Positions 12,603 to 26,675 of a DNA stretch of 64,000 bases are shown here, piece after piece. This DNA is from Orthonyx spaldingii (Eukaryota; Chordata; Aves; Passeriformes; Orthonychidae). The notes beneath the pieces are model-generated. The model did no database searches. It worked only from the letters and a program-made list of their open reading frames with translations, and was not told the origin of the DNA. Every line of letters starts with the position of its first letter. Within the stretch, counting starts at the first letter, position 1. The position numbers and the translations under genes are program-made. The DNA lies in contig VZTJ01004174.1 of NCBI GenBank assembly GCA_013397795.1, positions 38,422 through 102,421 on the forward strand. The letters run 5' to 3'.

Positions 12603-13115
12603 CTTGAAGACAACAAAGCAAGTATTTAGATAATTTCTATGTTACCTGGAAGTGCTGGCAGTTCAGAGCAAGAGAATATTTTTCCATGCAAATGACATAA
12701 ATGTGATGTAATCCAGTAAACCTGGATTACCACACAACATCTTTATAGCCTGACTATACAACACAGACTGATACTTATTGAAAAGATATTATCCATATGT
12801 TTAACTGAAAGAGTAGCCTGGCTCAAAGTGCCCATTCGAGTTGGATACATCTTTTCCAGAAGGGGAATCTCCACAGCAGGCTGGTGTGGCTTTAACTTCC
12901 AGAAAAAACATCACAAATTAAATTAAATACTTCACTTAAAAGTACTTTCGTGAGTCATTTTACTTTGAGGATTTGGAATGGTTATGTTAGTTAGGATATT
13001 TTTTTAAGGTAGCATTAAGAACCTTAAGATTAAAAAGATGTAATCCAGAAAAGCTGATGTGAAGTTTAAAGTTATTTTTACCCAAGCCTTGTCTAAATGG
13101 CGACTAAATACTCAC
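12603..13115 (-). other. MBOAT1: MBOAT1 intron 2
   Basis: A short 513-bp AT-rich intron bounded by the gtgagt donor of exon 2 and the ttcaag acceptor of exon 3. I see nothing else in it. Confidence 0.93.
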
Positions 13116-13261
13116 CACCCAAAGCAGAAGACAGCAAAGTATATTCCAAAGAGGGTGGCAAATGCATGGCGAACAGCAGAGCTGGCATGACTGGGACTCA
13201 AGTAAATACGAAACCAAAATGCAGCCAGAAGTGCAAACAGTTGACAGGCTACAAAATTGAT
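13116..13261 (-). CDS. MBOAT1: MBOAT1 coding exon 2 (first membrane segments)
   Basis: The 146-bp exon encodes residues 31-78 and two bases of Trp79. It begins INFVACQLFALLAAFWFRIYL and ends ATLFGIYFAVFCFGW; both stretches are hydrophobic and match the first two membrane segments of vertebrate MBOAT1 (and its paralogue MBOAT2). The acceptor is ttacag before ATC AAT, and the donor is GGGTG followed by gtgagt. It joins exon 1 in phase 0 and exon 3 in phase 2 (TG plus G gives Trp). MBOAT1 rather than MBOAT2 is favoured by the exon 1 sequence GIPLDQ and by RIYL here; MBOAT2 has RTYL and AVQLPIDQ, as I recall. The upstream intron is about 22.5 kb. Confidence 0.95.
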
Positions 13262-14219
13262 CTGTAAAAGACAAGCAAAACAAAAAACTGGTTTGATTCT
13301 TGGAGGAGGAGGGGAAGGATTCTCTCTGTTCTCAGAACAATTAAGAGTAGAGGCAGGAAAAGGGGGGGGGAAAGCGTGAGCTATGAATCTTTTGCTCCTC
13401 AGCATTCTCACTTGTGAACTTATGTGGCAACTTTTCTTGGGCAATGACAGAAGGGATTAAACCCAGGGTATAGGTGGGCTCTGGTGGTTCTCACTCTCTT
13501 TGGAGGACACTGCTCTGCTGCCAACCTGGCCCAGTTGCAGGGCGTAACATCCCCCTTCTCAGTCCTCTTGGCGAGAGGCAGGGGCCAGGAAGCAGTGAGG
13601 GGACTCTGAAAATCACCCCAGGACCTGACTTCACTCCATCTCAACACAAGGGGAAAATCAACAACCCTGGTGTGACACTGTTCACAGGCAGTGAGAACAG
13701 GGCAGCCGCCTTAGCTGAAATCCTCCACTCCACAGCATCTTTCACACAGACCTTCCAACTCTTCATTTTTTTTGTGGTTTGAGTGCAAAGAAAAGAACTT
13801 TGCTCTACCATCAAGCAGAAACCTAAAGGAATATGCTTCTGCAATGTTCTTTGGCTGCTGCATGTGAAAATCAGTCTGGCCTCACTGAAAGGAAGTAGCG
13901 ATGGCAGTGGGAGCACAAAACACGCAAAGAGCAAACAGTACAGGACTGGAGGCTACTCTTGTCAGACACAAGGACGAGCAAAAGCTTCAGTGTCCTCCAG
14001 AGCAAAACCAATATCACGGTGCCTTCTCCAAGTCACCTTCTCTTTGACAGCCTCAGCAAAATCCCAAAAGTCAGAGGAAAAACAGATCAAAGTCAGAGCC
14101 AAAATAGAGCTCAAGAGCTGTCTTTAACAGAGCAAATACAGCATTAGGATACATGATCCTTAAGTCCAGCCTGGATCCTAGACAGCTGGAGGTAAATTCA
14201 TTTATTCAGTTGCAGTCCC

Positions 14220-14233
14220 TTTTTTTTTTTTTT
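14220..14233 (+). repeat. T14 homopolymer
   Basis: Fourteen consecutive T in intron 1, with no adjoining retrotransposon body recognised. Confidence 0.95.
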
Positions 14234-14416
14234 AATTCACCCTGAGCTCTCCAGCAGCAAGTCATCCCAAGCAAAACTAAATAGGCTGCAACATTTAAGC
14301 AATCGCTTGGATTAGAGGATTATCCAAAGCTATCAGTCCAGGACAGGATAATATATCTCACTCGGAAATGCTCTGACATGCTGGCTGTCCAGGGGTGGTT
14401 GGATTCTGCCAGGCTT

Positions 14417-14449
14417 CTTGTCAAACACATTTACAATGTGTTTAACAAG
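14417..14449 (+). repeat. 15-bp hairpin, one mismatch, 3-nt loop
   Basis: 14417-14431 pairs with 14435-14449 (cttgtcaaacacatt / aatgtgtttaacaag) at 14 of 15 positions around the loop tac. It would form a compact stem-loop in RNA from either strand. No repeat family recognised. Confidence 0.85.
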
Positions 14450-17400
14450 ATACTATAGCCCCAAAGTACTTTTATTCTGGTGGACTACATCCAACATGGT
14501 GTTAGCTGTTCATGCAAATGCTTTCATTAAAGGTTTGTTGGCTTCATTGGTGCAGTTGCTTTATTTCAGTGATGCAGGCAGCCATGCAATAGAATAATGC
14601 AATCATTTAAATACTTAGGTATGCTGGATTTTAGTTCTTTGGAGCAGAGACGATATCAATTTATTTCTTGCTCATGCAAGCAACCAGCATTTATAAAAAA
14701 TAGTATCATAGAACTATAACCGAAGCAAGTAATTCTCATTTTTAGTGCAAGATCTATAGAGTAAAATAACAAAATTGCACTGGTCTCACAAAACCCAGAT
14801 GCTGTAGTAGAAATCCTGAACTTGTCTGTTACCATAGAGTTACATTCAAAATGCTAACACCTTGCTCCCACCCTTCCACAGACAGAGGTGCAGCAGAAAA
14901 CGCTGAAGCCCCTACTGGGCTACTCTGATTGCATCCTTTCTAAGCAAGTTTCCAAGACTGATAGGTGCTAACTCATCAGGGACAATTCAGTGAACCTTAA
15001 TCCCCCTCATACTGCTCCCACTTAGGGTCCCACTGGTATAAGGAAGGATAGTGCAAAGACTCCCAGAAACTGATGTGGCTGATTGTTTGAAAGACAATAC
15101 CCCCTTCTGTGCAGCGTCACTCACAGAAGCTTTACACCAGCAGAAGCCATCAAGATAAGCAGGCATTTGCTTTTTACTTTCATCTTGCTCTTGTATGCCC
15201 AGTTTGAGATGTTAAGGACGCTGGAATCTCAGAGGTTCACACACACAGCACAAGGAAAGTGCAAGATCCCAGAGCAGGCACATTTGTAATAGCATTTAAA
15301 CAGCTAAGGCAGGGAGTGACAGTGGCAGCAGCAGCAAAAAGGTAGCAGTGACTTCATCACAAGCTAACATCCAGCAAAGGACAGCTGAGCAGCCTCACAT
15401 ACATGTGCTATTGCTTGCCTTCGCCATCAGTTCCTTTGAGCATGTTACTTGTGCTATCAACCATTCCACTATCACACCTTCGTTTTGTTGTGCAAATTCC
15501 TTCTCTGTGCTCTTTTTGCAAGGGTTGGTGCAAAGCCTCGTATCAGGATGAAAGCAAAGTACATCGCCCTTATGTTTCAATCAGTTTTCAGGTTATAAGG
15601 GTTGTTTCTGCAGAGCAGCCAAACATCACAGACCCAATGCACTCATCAAGCAATAATCTGGCAATAGACCAGATTTGCTCTGTTGTACACAGAGGAATAG
15701 AGGGACACAACAGCTTTTCATATAAATACCACCTCTATTTAGTTATTTCCATATACCATTTTAAACACATGTGTACACACAAAGGCTGACAGTTCATCTG
15801 ACAGTGACTTTACTGCACTCCATTTGTCATTAATTTTATTCTTCATTCTACATATTTAAGGCATCCAAGTAAACAGATCCCTAAGAATTTAAGAAATGTT
15901 GTGCTGCATCACAAGTGAACTAAGTCACACTTTCCTTCCTTTCCCTTTCCAAAGAGAAAAGGACTCATACTATTCCCTTTTGGTTATTTCCACTGTTGCT
16001 AAAAACACTTTGTAAACAGAAAATTCAGGGCTTTTGAACACTGATGAAAGGTGTCCAGGCGAAAATAACACGGAAATAAAAATTGCATGCAAATTAACCC
16101 TTCTCACCATAGCAAGTCATTTGACCTGTGTTATTAGCTAGTCATATCTATTCAGTATTGCCACCAAAATTTTGCACATCTGGTTTCAACTCTGCTAGCA
16201 GAAAGGAAACACCTTTCCTTTTTACAGTCACTTTCTTCCATGCTCTAGAGGATAAGATGTAATCAAATTAGGAATCAGAGCACATGATATGCTGCCAAAA
16301 GAAGACAGTATCTTCCTTTCATTTTCCATGATTAAACAGTGGAAGACAGAAAGGCAGTCTCATCACAGTATTCTGCAATGACATCTGGAAGACTTGTATC
16401 TGAGTCACAGCCAGCTGGAGACAGCCTTGCAATGCAGAAACAAGATATCCACACTTTTGGAGAGAGAGAAAATCTGGAACAGCTCCAGTGCAACCGAGAA
16501 GATCGTTATTGTTGTCTGGTTAATGAATCCTTTAATTCTTTATTAGTCTCAACTTTAAAAGGATGGATGGATCCAGAGCAGGTATGAACAACAAAGGAAA
16601 AAAATAAGCTGTAGTTCCTCCCTTTATTCTTTCAAATTCTGTAGTAGCAATAACTCAGAAGTGATGTTTAGATTGCAAATCTGTGTTTTACACAAAGCTA
16701 GCAATCAGGTCAAACCAGCCCACCAAGCACCCATGATGTTGATGCAAGAATAGCCAAACACAGTGGTTTCAAGATCCCCCTATTGGATTATGCTACAATC
16801 CAAGCCCTCAAAGTACATCAAAGGTCAGTTCCATCTGCCTTGAGCCTTTGCATCTTCTCCCATTTTTAACAGGGTGAAACTTGGCAAACATTGGACTGGT
16901 ACTGCAGGAAGGGGAAATACTAACTCCTAGGGATCTGGAATCATCTTTTGAGTCATCTCCATCAAGAGGCAGGGCCTTTTACATAGGAAAGTCACCTTCT
17001 CAACTTCCTAACTGCCCACAGAGGAAAACCAAAAATTTTTTGCTCAGTATTTTATTTGATCCAATTAACCATCTGCAGGTGGGCGCTTCTAAGGGCAAAT
17101 GCCACTTGGCAAATCACTAAATAAAGGTTCCAAATTCTTGGAGTTAAATACAAAATGCATCTAAAAATCTTACCCTTTAGAGGACATGAGCCCAACACCA
17201 ACAACACTGAATAGGAATAACTATCACTTGTTGTTCTGGAAGCAAACTGGCTGCATGGTGAAGGCTGCTACAAACAAAAGTAGTAACTTGTCAAATCCCT
17301 AGAACAGGAAAGCCATGGAGTCATAGAGGATTTCCAAAGAGAGAAGTAAATGTGTTGCTTGGTACACTGAAAAATTACAGGAAAAAAAACCCCACAAAAA

Positions 17401-18919
17401 TGTCATAAAGGAGAAAACTGAAAGTGCTTTTCCTAGCTAGAAATTCTTGAGATAGGAAACAAAATAGGAGACAAAACCTGACTATACACCTTTCAACCAA
17501 ATCATTACAAAGAGTCTTGGTCACTGCTTATTGTAGTTGAAGGTAGACTACTAATAACCCACTTCAGGAGGTTTCATTTCCCCTCACTCCATAAGCCTTG
17601 CATCTGCAAATCTCCCCATTTTAAAAAGTATCAATATACATTTGAGAGTTACTATATCACATTCTAGGAAGAGATAGTTAAGTACAAACATATAGTCACT
17701 TATTTTAGTGCTTTTAACCTTTTCCTTATAGTTAAGTGTCAGAAGGAAATATCCTGCATTCTGTTTTGACCACAAAAATACTTTGCTTTTCCTCTACTAC
17801 ATTTTTCCTCCCTTATGCTTGCAGAAAATCTGATCTCACTTTCCAAAAATTTAGGAGGATATAACAAATTGACCACGCATTCTCTCCAAACTCCAAATGG
17901 CAATTTAGTCTATTACCCAAACCGGACAGTCCTCTGTAAGCAAAATTCCTATTAATGCTGTAATTCCTTGACTCCAACCATCACTAAGAACAGTCACACT
18001 GATAACTTGCCCCTTGTTGAATGACAAGGTGCTGGTGTGTCCCCAACAGCACACACTCTTTGGATAAAAACCATGTATGTTGCACATTCACACATATTCA
18101 CAGACAGAGGTACAAGTGTGTTACAGCACAGCCAGGCTGTCAGAATACTCCCAGCTAGCATCCAGGTCCATGTCCACTTCAATATGCAGCAGATGATGCA
18201 GTCAGGTTATCGATATGGCAGAAGAGACCTCTACTTTTATTCCAGGCCTTGGACTTACCAGGCAAATGAGAGAATAAGGGTTTAAATCTGCATTTCATTT
18301 GCTGAACAAAAGAACAGAGGCCTCTCATGGTGGCTCAATATAAAGATGAAGTTACAAATCATTGTCAAGATACTCTGTATTTGTTGCCATGTACTAAAGA
18401 GCTACTGAGCACTAGTTTAGGAGACTGCTACAAGGTTTTTATCTGGCAAATTAGACTCTTCTATTCACAGACTTACCACAGATGACCAAACAGCTGTTTT
18501 TAGTATCTGGAAAAGCATAAAGGATCTCACTAACAGAAACTACTGCAAGCAACAGCAACTCCTCAAGTCAGACCACTGTGTATGGAGTACAACAGCGCTT
18601 GGGTAGTATTTTGGAAAGGGGATGCCATAATAAAGCATTCCACTCTGCCAGAGATCAGCCCCATGTTCCAGGAGGGTGCCTTTCTCGCCAAGAATAAAGT
18701 AAGAACCACAGAAATGTAGTAATTTGGTTTCCATGCTTAAAAGATTATTTTGCACATATAACCAAAGACACCTGGCAAACAACATGTTTAAGTTCACTTT
18801 GCTGGAGATTTCTACTTTGATGTTGAAAAACAGACCTGCTGTTATTACAGCATTTCATAACATCAAAAGTGGGATATTTAGAAGGGGTGTGTTAAGAATG
18901 AGAGATGGAATAGTCTTTA

Positions 18920-18942
18920 ATCAGATATCAAAGATATCTGAT
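18920..18942 (+). repeat. 10-bp perfect hairpin, 3-nt loop
   Basis: atcagatatc at 18920-18929 and gatatctgat at 18933-18942 are exact reverse complements around aaa. Small, AT-rich, intronic. Confidence 0.85.
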
Positions 18943-21900
18943 ACTTGCTGAAATTTCTCAAAATATTTTGATCTTCCAGACTATTTTTATGAACTATAAG
19001 GACAAATACTCTCTGCAGAGATCACTTAGCTCTATGCAGGGAGGGGACAAGCACCTCCAAAAAGGGGGGCAATATCACAGAGACCATGTCAAGTCTCCCA
19101 CTGCTAGAATTCTGATTTAGGCTTCCATGAAGGAAAAGGATTTGTGTAACATCTGTGCAGTTCCCCTTATTGCCCACAGTGGTATTGCTTTGCGCAGAAC
19201 TCAGTGCACTGAGAGCCAGCACAAACAGCCGTTTGTAAAGGAAGCAGAACTGACTGTAACTTGCAGGATGCTGTATTTTCTGTTTATAGCCAGCCACTGT
19301 GGAGTGCAAACAGCATGGATCAGAGAGAAGACAAATTAATTTACTTTGGGGAAATACTGATTCCACTGCTGACATGTGACATCTCCAGTACTATACAGAA
19401 ACAACTCATTTCTCTGGCTTTGTGTTGTAGGAATCCTATGGAAGATTTTGGTGGGGGCGAGGGGGGGCAGAAACAAAGGTTTGAAAATTGAATTTCTCTC
19501 ATGGGAAAGAGAGAGAAAAGTGTATATGCATGACTAATTTAAGATTATTGCCCTCTTCAGAAGCAGCACTAAGTTGTCATAGCCTTGGCTTTTTTTGTGC
19601 AGTTGCATGCAGAAAATGGAGTTGGTGAAGTAGAATACCCAAAACTGACGGTATTTTGGCTTGTTGTGCTGTTTTCCTGGGTAAATTCTGTTTCCCTCCT
19701 TACAGGGTCAAATATCCTTCCATGATTTAGACTGTAAACTTGAAACAGATGTTCTTTCTGGATTACCTCAATGAAGCCACTAGCAGAACAATCACTAGCA
19801 GAACACAAAATATAGCTATAGATTAAACCTTGAGTCATCAAAAACTTTAAAAGAAAAATGTTTAAGTTAAAAATAAGCTTGAAAATCAAATCTACATCAT
19901 AATGCTAAGTCATACTCCCACACACTCACCTTTGATAAAATTAATATGTGGACCTGATCCAAAAAGAGCTTTAGCTCGCTGTCAACAGCTCTCACATTGA
20001 GCTGTAATGACTCTGTACGTTGAACAGATGTTTAAGCAATTATCATTTATGTGGAGCCATGTTCTGCCCCTACCTGTAACTCATTAATTACTGCTCTCTC
20101 AACGAGTAATGCCAAACGACAAAATTCCCTCTCATCTAAGATAGCCAGTTCTGTAAAAGAAACAGCAGCAAAATCAAGCAGTCTGGAGCCTGTAGTCATT
20201 CCGGTGGTTCTTTTAAACTAGAATGCCTTTAGGTTATTAGAAAATCTGTCTCATTTCTTCAGACTGCTCAGCAGTGAGGTAGCACACTAATTAAAGTTCC
20301 TTTAAATCCAAAAAATACTTTTAAAAGAATAATTTGACATACCTCTGTGCAGGTAGAATATTGCACAGTATTATGTGTCAGATGTGTCTAAAAGCAGAAC
20401 TATAGCCATCAGGTCAGAGTAGAGAGGGTATTTTAATAAGAAAAAGAAAAGAGGAGTGAAGCGTTGTTATCCAAACAAGAAGTCTGACATACCAAAAAAA
20501 AACACCCTCCAACAAAATTAACAAGCCAAAAAAAAACCAATACCAGAACTACCAGCCTTGCTTCCTCACAAAACAGTCACTTGGATCAAGTACTTCTGGT
20601 AGGAAAGATGCCATCTTATACCATCTACCCTCCTTGCTTATGCATAGATTCATTCTGATGAAAAGGGAACACTCTGACCTTATCATCACGTTACTCCATC
20701 ACTCCAGCTCTTCTGTCAGGTGTGCTCAGAAGGCCCCATTTAAGCACATGTAAAGTTAGGAGAGAGACGCTTAAGTGAAAATTAACAGAAACAAGGAAGA
20801 CAACAAAGCAGACACTTGAGTCCCTGCAAAGCTTTCTCTGAAAGTCTCTAGAACTCTAGGAAGTTCCTGGGGTGGGGACACCACAGCACTGCTTCCCGCT
20901 TCCCTTTCTAAGCCACCTGCAGGGCACGTATCTGGAGCTTGGATCCTTAGTTTCCATAATCATTAAATACACTGCTTCCCCACCTTTTTCTCACAAATTC
21001 TTGGATAATAGATACTGACCCCAACTGGTCTTTTCAGATGTGATGAGTGTCCCAAATCCCAAACAGTTTTTTCCGCACTACCTCTCAAGAGCACTGCTGA
21101 GCTCCCACTCCACAACACTTGTGTCCCCTCATCCACTACAGACAATGGGTGGACACCACAGCAACAAAAAAGAAGCAGGACCAAGACAGGTCTCATTAGA
21201 CATGATCCAGCTCGAGTTCACCAGCCTCAAGCACTAACTGCTCCTGAGATTTGATTCCAGTTTCTACATCTGCATTCTTCAGTAAATAACTTCAAAGTAG
21301 CAGCACTAAGAATAGCATCAACACAGACCTGATTTTTCTCCCCCCACCTTTAGAGGTTTTTAAAAACTTAGAACACAACACAGTAGGTCAAGCACCTTTT
21401 CACTTTGTCTGTGTAACTGATAAGTACATAGCTGATTTATTCAAAACACAAAGAAGGAATACAGACAAATGTTTGTCTACCCAACTGCCCTGCTTGCCTG
21501 TCTTTCTGTGACTTCAATGTAAATTATCTTCCCCAAATACCAACGGGGGTTGCATGAATGTAGGAATGGCAGGATCCTTATATCAGTGTTTGTAAAGTCC
21601 CAGTTCAGAAACACGCTTAACTTTCAGGCCAGATGAAAGCCTTGAGCCTGCACATATTCATCAATTTAAAAATAAAACAGCAGGCTTAAAGTGCAATCCG
21701 TCACTAGAATGGGAACTGGCACATCTAAAATATCTTGCCCCATTCTTGCTGTTGCAATGTCTGTGCAATTCTATTTTCAGTTCCTTTTCTATAGAAAAAT
21801 GTCAGTGGTCTTTAAAAATACAAACCAATACAAACAGAGCAGTTTTGTTCACATTATCCCAGTGATATCCCAGTAAGTGCACACAACAGAAAGAAACAAA

Positions 21901-24900
21901 TATCAGTAAGTGGAAAAAAGTGCCAACCTGACAGGTTATTCTAAGCCAAAAGAAAGTTGGTCTTTTTTTCCTCACTGTAGAAGCTGTCAGCACTGTGCTA
22001 AATTTAAGCACATTATCCTTGGAATTAGTGGCTTGATCAAAGACTAAACTTTTCAGACATCGCAATGGTATTATGTAATACTTTATTAGGCCCTTACACA
22101 CAGAAAATCTGGAACATCCTGTATTTAAATGCTCAGTCATGCTCATGGTAACTTAAAACAAGGGCACTGTAAAAATTAGCGTATTAGGACGTACTTAAAA
22201 AATTTATGCACGGATTTTGCTAGAAGAAAGAGTAGATTTTATCTGTCTTAACACTCATGTCGATACCAGAGCTAGTCCATCTAAATTTCTTTTAATTTCA
22301 ATGAGGAAAAAAGGCAATTTTAGGTTGCAATTCATCAAATCCCGAAGCATAAGTCTAAAACAGGTACTTCTACTATAAAAGTACTCTAGACGAGTAAGTT
22401 TAGATGCAGAAATGTACACTGCAGACTTACAACCAGTATATGCACTAACTTTACCAGAAGCAAAAAGAAATCCCTGGATTGTGAAACTGGACTTCATACT
22501 GAAATTAAGTTTTCAAAAATGACCCATAATTCTTATGCTTCAATTTTTGGTTTAAGACTTAAAGACACTGTAAAAAGGTATTGTATTACAGAAGCTAGTA
22601 TTCTACAACAATTTCAAGTGCCTGACACAGAATTGGGAAAAAAACAAACCAAAACAAAACACAAATGTAAAACCAACCAAATAAACAAAAAGAAAAGGTG
22701 CTAGTCAGGAGAAAAGCAAACTAGAATATCTACTGCTAGATATGTGTGGAAGAGTTTTAGGGTAACAATGCTCCCACACAATGGGTGTAGTCAAACACAC
22801 TCACTTTCCTGCTTCCCCAGGCAGGTGCTACAAACCTCACTTCTTCCTGTCCTCTTCCTTGCCTAAGCAGTTTTCTGTCTCTGAAATACACAGAAACAGC
22901 ACTTGAAGATGGAGTAAAGAACAAAGCAAATGCTTTCAGATGAGCATAAAAACATAGTTTTGGGGTACATCAACATGGTAAGGTGAAGAACTACGTTGCT
23001 CTCTTATGCTCCAACCTAGCAAAATAAAGGGCAACCATACCCTGTCCAATAATGCAGTCAATAGAATTTGGTGAAAGAGGTACAGAAAATATTCCCAGCT
23101 ACCTTTCACGGGCAGAAGAGGACACACAAAACTTTTGGGAAGCCATCAGTAAGGGCCAGGGAAAATACACAGTGAATCTGCAGAGAATTTTTTTTCTTTG
23201 GAATTAATTTTCAGTCAGTTCATCCTGTGCAGATGTATACTAGGGAGGTTTTTCACACGGGAAGAAAAAGAGGCATGGCACAAGAACAGGAAATATATGC
23301 ACAACCACATTTTTTGGCAGTAAACTTTAGTCAGAACCATTTAATTGGGAAAATCCGTTTATATGTAGACAACTATATTTGCAAACATAAGAGATAGTAA
23401 AACTCACTATTTTTGCTTCCAAAACCAATGAAAACTTTATATTTTCTAGCAGCTTGCAGAGCCACTCATTTCCACCAAGGCACTTGATTCTGCTGGCCAG
23501 CAGATTTTCTAGATAGCTACTTTCTTCTGTTTTAGCCTACTTCCACAGAGCTGTGTATGTGCTTTTATTTTTTTTCCAATTCAAGCACAATTGTCTTTGT
23601 CTCATTCCTTTGCCATTACAGTGACCATGTAGAATCAGCAAACCTGTGTTAACTGCCAGCTCCAGATACTCACTTTCAGAACCACAAAATACTGCTCCTT
23701 CCTATTGTTCTACAGTTTAAAAGTAAAATTATTGCTCTATGCTTTTCAATATATGACATGTTTATCTAACCTTCAGTCATGTGGGCTGCAGACTTATTTT
23801 TAATCCCTTCAGAACCATGGCAGGAAGAGAAGACACCAACAAAATGTGTACAGTGACAATATCCTGTCGTGGCTTTTTTTTCTCCTTCCTTATTTCTACT
23901 CAGAATTTGCAGCATACTTGCTTCATGATAATTTTTTTTGGATTATGAACCATGCAAAAAGACAAGAACATAACCCCAGCTGTTTAGTTATGCCTGTTAC
24001 AAGCACTTTACATCTACAGCAAATATCTCTAGAAGCTGAACTTTGGAGCATGTCTAATTTTAGGCACTCAGCTTCAGACATTATTGAAAACAAGTAACTT
24101 GGAGATGACAAGTGCTCAGGACTTGGCACAAGTCAAACATCTCAACCACCACTAAAACAACATATTTGGAAATCATCAGTACCTTTCAACGAAGTCATGC
24201 TCTGAAGGAATTTCAGGGGTTGCCCCCTCAAATTAAACAAACAAAAAACAAAAACCAAAAAAGCCTACATTTCCTAGTTTTCAAACTTAGCAACCAAATC
24301 AAAATAAAAACTAACAGGAAAACACACAGCATGAACAAGCGTCAGTTGGTGAATAAAGAAATGCAAACTAAAAATAAAAGGGATATTTGGCTTTTGCTAT
24401 AAATTAATTTTATTTGCACTATACTTGAGGAAGTATATATTTGAGGAAAAAAGATTTAATTTCCTTGCCTCATCAAAGCCTTCTTTACATATGCCCCCAC
24501 TGGAGCTCTACAGTTCTATTTGCATGCAGTACAGCAGAACTTTAGGTTATAGCACTGATATTTTCCACAGATAACTGTGATATGAGGAGGAAAAAACTCA
24601 CTCACATATGCTTAATCACAGTACTTTTGTATTCTTGCCATGCTTATGAGTCAGCAATAGCAGAAACTTAACTTGCTTTTCTTAGGCAAGAGGAGTAAGT
24701 CTCACTTTTTCCTCTTCAACAGTTAGGAAAAAAAGAGAAGAATGTTCCTACATTTTAAAATTATTACAATTATGCTGCTACTATGCAGTGACAGGTAACT
24801 TATTATCCAAGAACTAAAGTACAACAACAAAATTCCAAACACTCCAAGTGAACTCTTCTCAAAATACCGTAAGAATTTGAACATAGCCAGGGAAAAGAAA

Positions 24901-26574
24901 TGCAACAATCCTTTAAGTTGCATAAACAATTATAACTTCCCTTTCAAGCAAGCCCTTTACACATAAAGCCTAAAAAAAACATGCTTTAAAAGAACTAGGA
25001 CATTGCACGATCTGCCCAGCTGGCTTACAAAATGTATTCCCACCTCTCTATTGCAAGGTTTTATACCACTAACATCTGGATATCTCAGAGGCACTTTGAG
25101 AAAGCATTTCAGGATTGATTTTTAGCAAACTTTGCTATCTCAAAATGCACATGGTGTTTTACCCACTGTTACTGTAGCACTAAGGTGAAGCTTCAGATTC
25201 GGGGAGCATTTCAGTTTCTCTGATGCTGGAAGGTGCCAGAGCAATGAGCAGCAGAGTTTATACAGGACCAGGGAGAGGAGACTCAGGAGCTGGAGGTGAC
25301 CAGAGACCTGGGTCCCCAATGACCACCTGAAGCTTTTTCAGGGCACAAGCCACTAGTTCCACCTGTCAGCAAATATATAAGGCCACTGTCTCATAGACAG
25401 AAATTCTCCAAGCAATTGCAAAAACATGATCCTAGACACAGCAAACAGGCACACTTGTCATTTAGGGTCTTCTAAACCGGACAGGTACATCACCCTTATT
25501 AGTGACTATGCTCAAAAACTGAAGTGCCACAGGAAAAGGAAAAAGAGAAGGCAGATACAGAATCAATTTTCTCCTGACAATCATTTAAACCCTAACTCAA
25601 CTCTATCTAGCTGAAAAAAAACCCAGAAAGCCTGAGACATCTAGACAACAGAGGTAATGGTTCACATAAATATGTATGACTGATAAACAGGTAGATAACA
25701 GACAACAGATCAGGATGTCAGAACCTTATCAAAGGATGAAGGCAGACTTCACCAGACACCTGCTGGCAAAGTAGATTCAAAGAATATATGCAGATCATGA
25801 AACCATCAAATACAGCATTAAAGATATGCAGCATGAACTAAACAGAGGGGAAGTGCTCAGCATATGGACAAAAATCCCCCAGCAGTTAAAAATCAGAACA
25901 GAAAAGGAAGAGGATAACCCAACAGGGGAATACACTGCAAATCATGTAAGGAGCCAATTACTTTTTATATAAACTAATAAATAGAAGGACAGTTGCAACT
26001 GGGGCTGCCTGAAAGTGGGATGTCAGAGATGTGACCTCTCCTGGGTGTTGGCTGATCATCCCTGCAGATATCTGGTGCTTCCTACTGTATCATCACCATG
26101 TGAAGAAACTCAAGTAATAAATCCAGCATAGAGTCAAGGTCTGGGAGGGGATGATGACTCTAGCAGAGCTACTCACCCATAATGGAAGTAGCCATGCTTT
26201 GCACTGTCAGCAGTGATTTGGGATCCTAAAGGCATCAGCAGCACCAGGGGCAGAGCTGACAGAAAGCAGTGCCTGCAGAGGGAACAAGCCCTGAAAGGAG
26301 TCAGAAGAAGAACAGGTACTTCCAAAAGCTTTTTCTTTTAAGCTGGCCTTACGCTAGAAACTCATGTCTTTCATATAAACATCCAAGTCCACGCTGGCTC
26401 TGGCCAAGCTCTTGGCCTTAGCAGCCTCCTGTTGAAAGGGTTTCGCAGCCAGGCCTGGGCTACATGAAAAAGACCTTAATTTTAATCACTGTTGAATCTG
26501 CAGCCTATCACATGTTTCTCTGAACATGAAGAAACACTGGGAGACACAAGGGAGTAAGTCCCTTCTTCCCTTGA

Positions 26575-26675
26575 CCAGATAGGTTGTGAACTCCCCACCC
26601 CTGCAGGTGTTCAAGGCCACCTGGGGGCTTGAGTAACATGGTCTAGTGTAAGGTTCCCTGGCATACGGGTTGAAG
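26575..26675 (+). mobile_element. CR1 3'-region fragment, diverged
   Basis: 'gtgaactccccacccctgcaggtgttcaaggccacctgg', then 'taacatggtctagtgtaaggttccctggca', follows the CR1 block 'gagtccccatccctggaggtgttcaaggcc...ctggtctagtggaaggtgtccctgcc'. The terminal tail is missing, so both ends are truncated or decayed. Confidence 0.8.

Noticed and set aside
26404..26430. Short palindrome ggccaagctcttggcc
   Set aside because: A 7-bp stem is within chance expectation for a 64-kb window.
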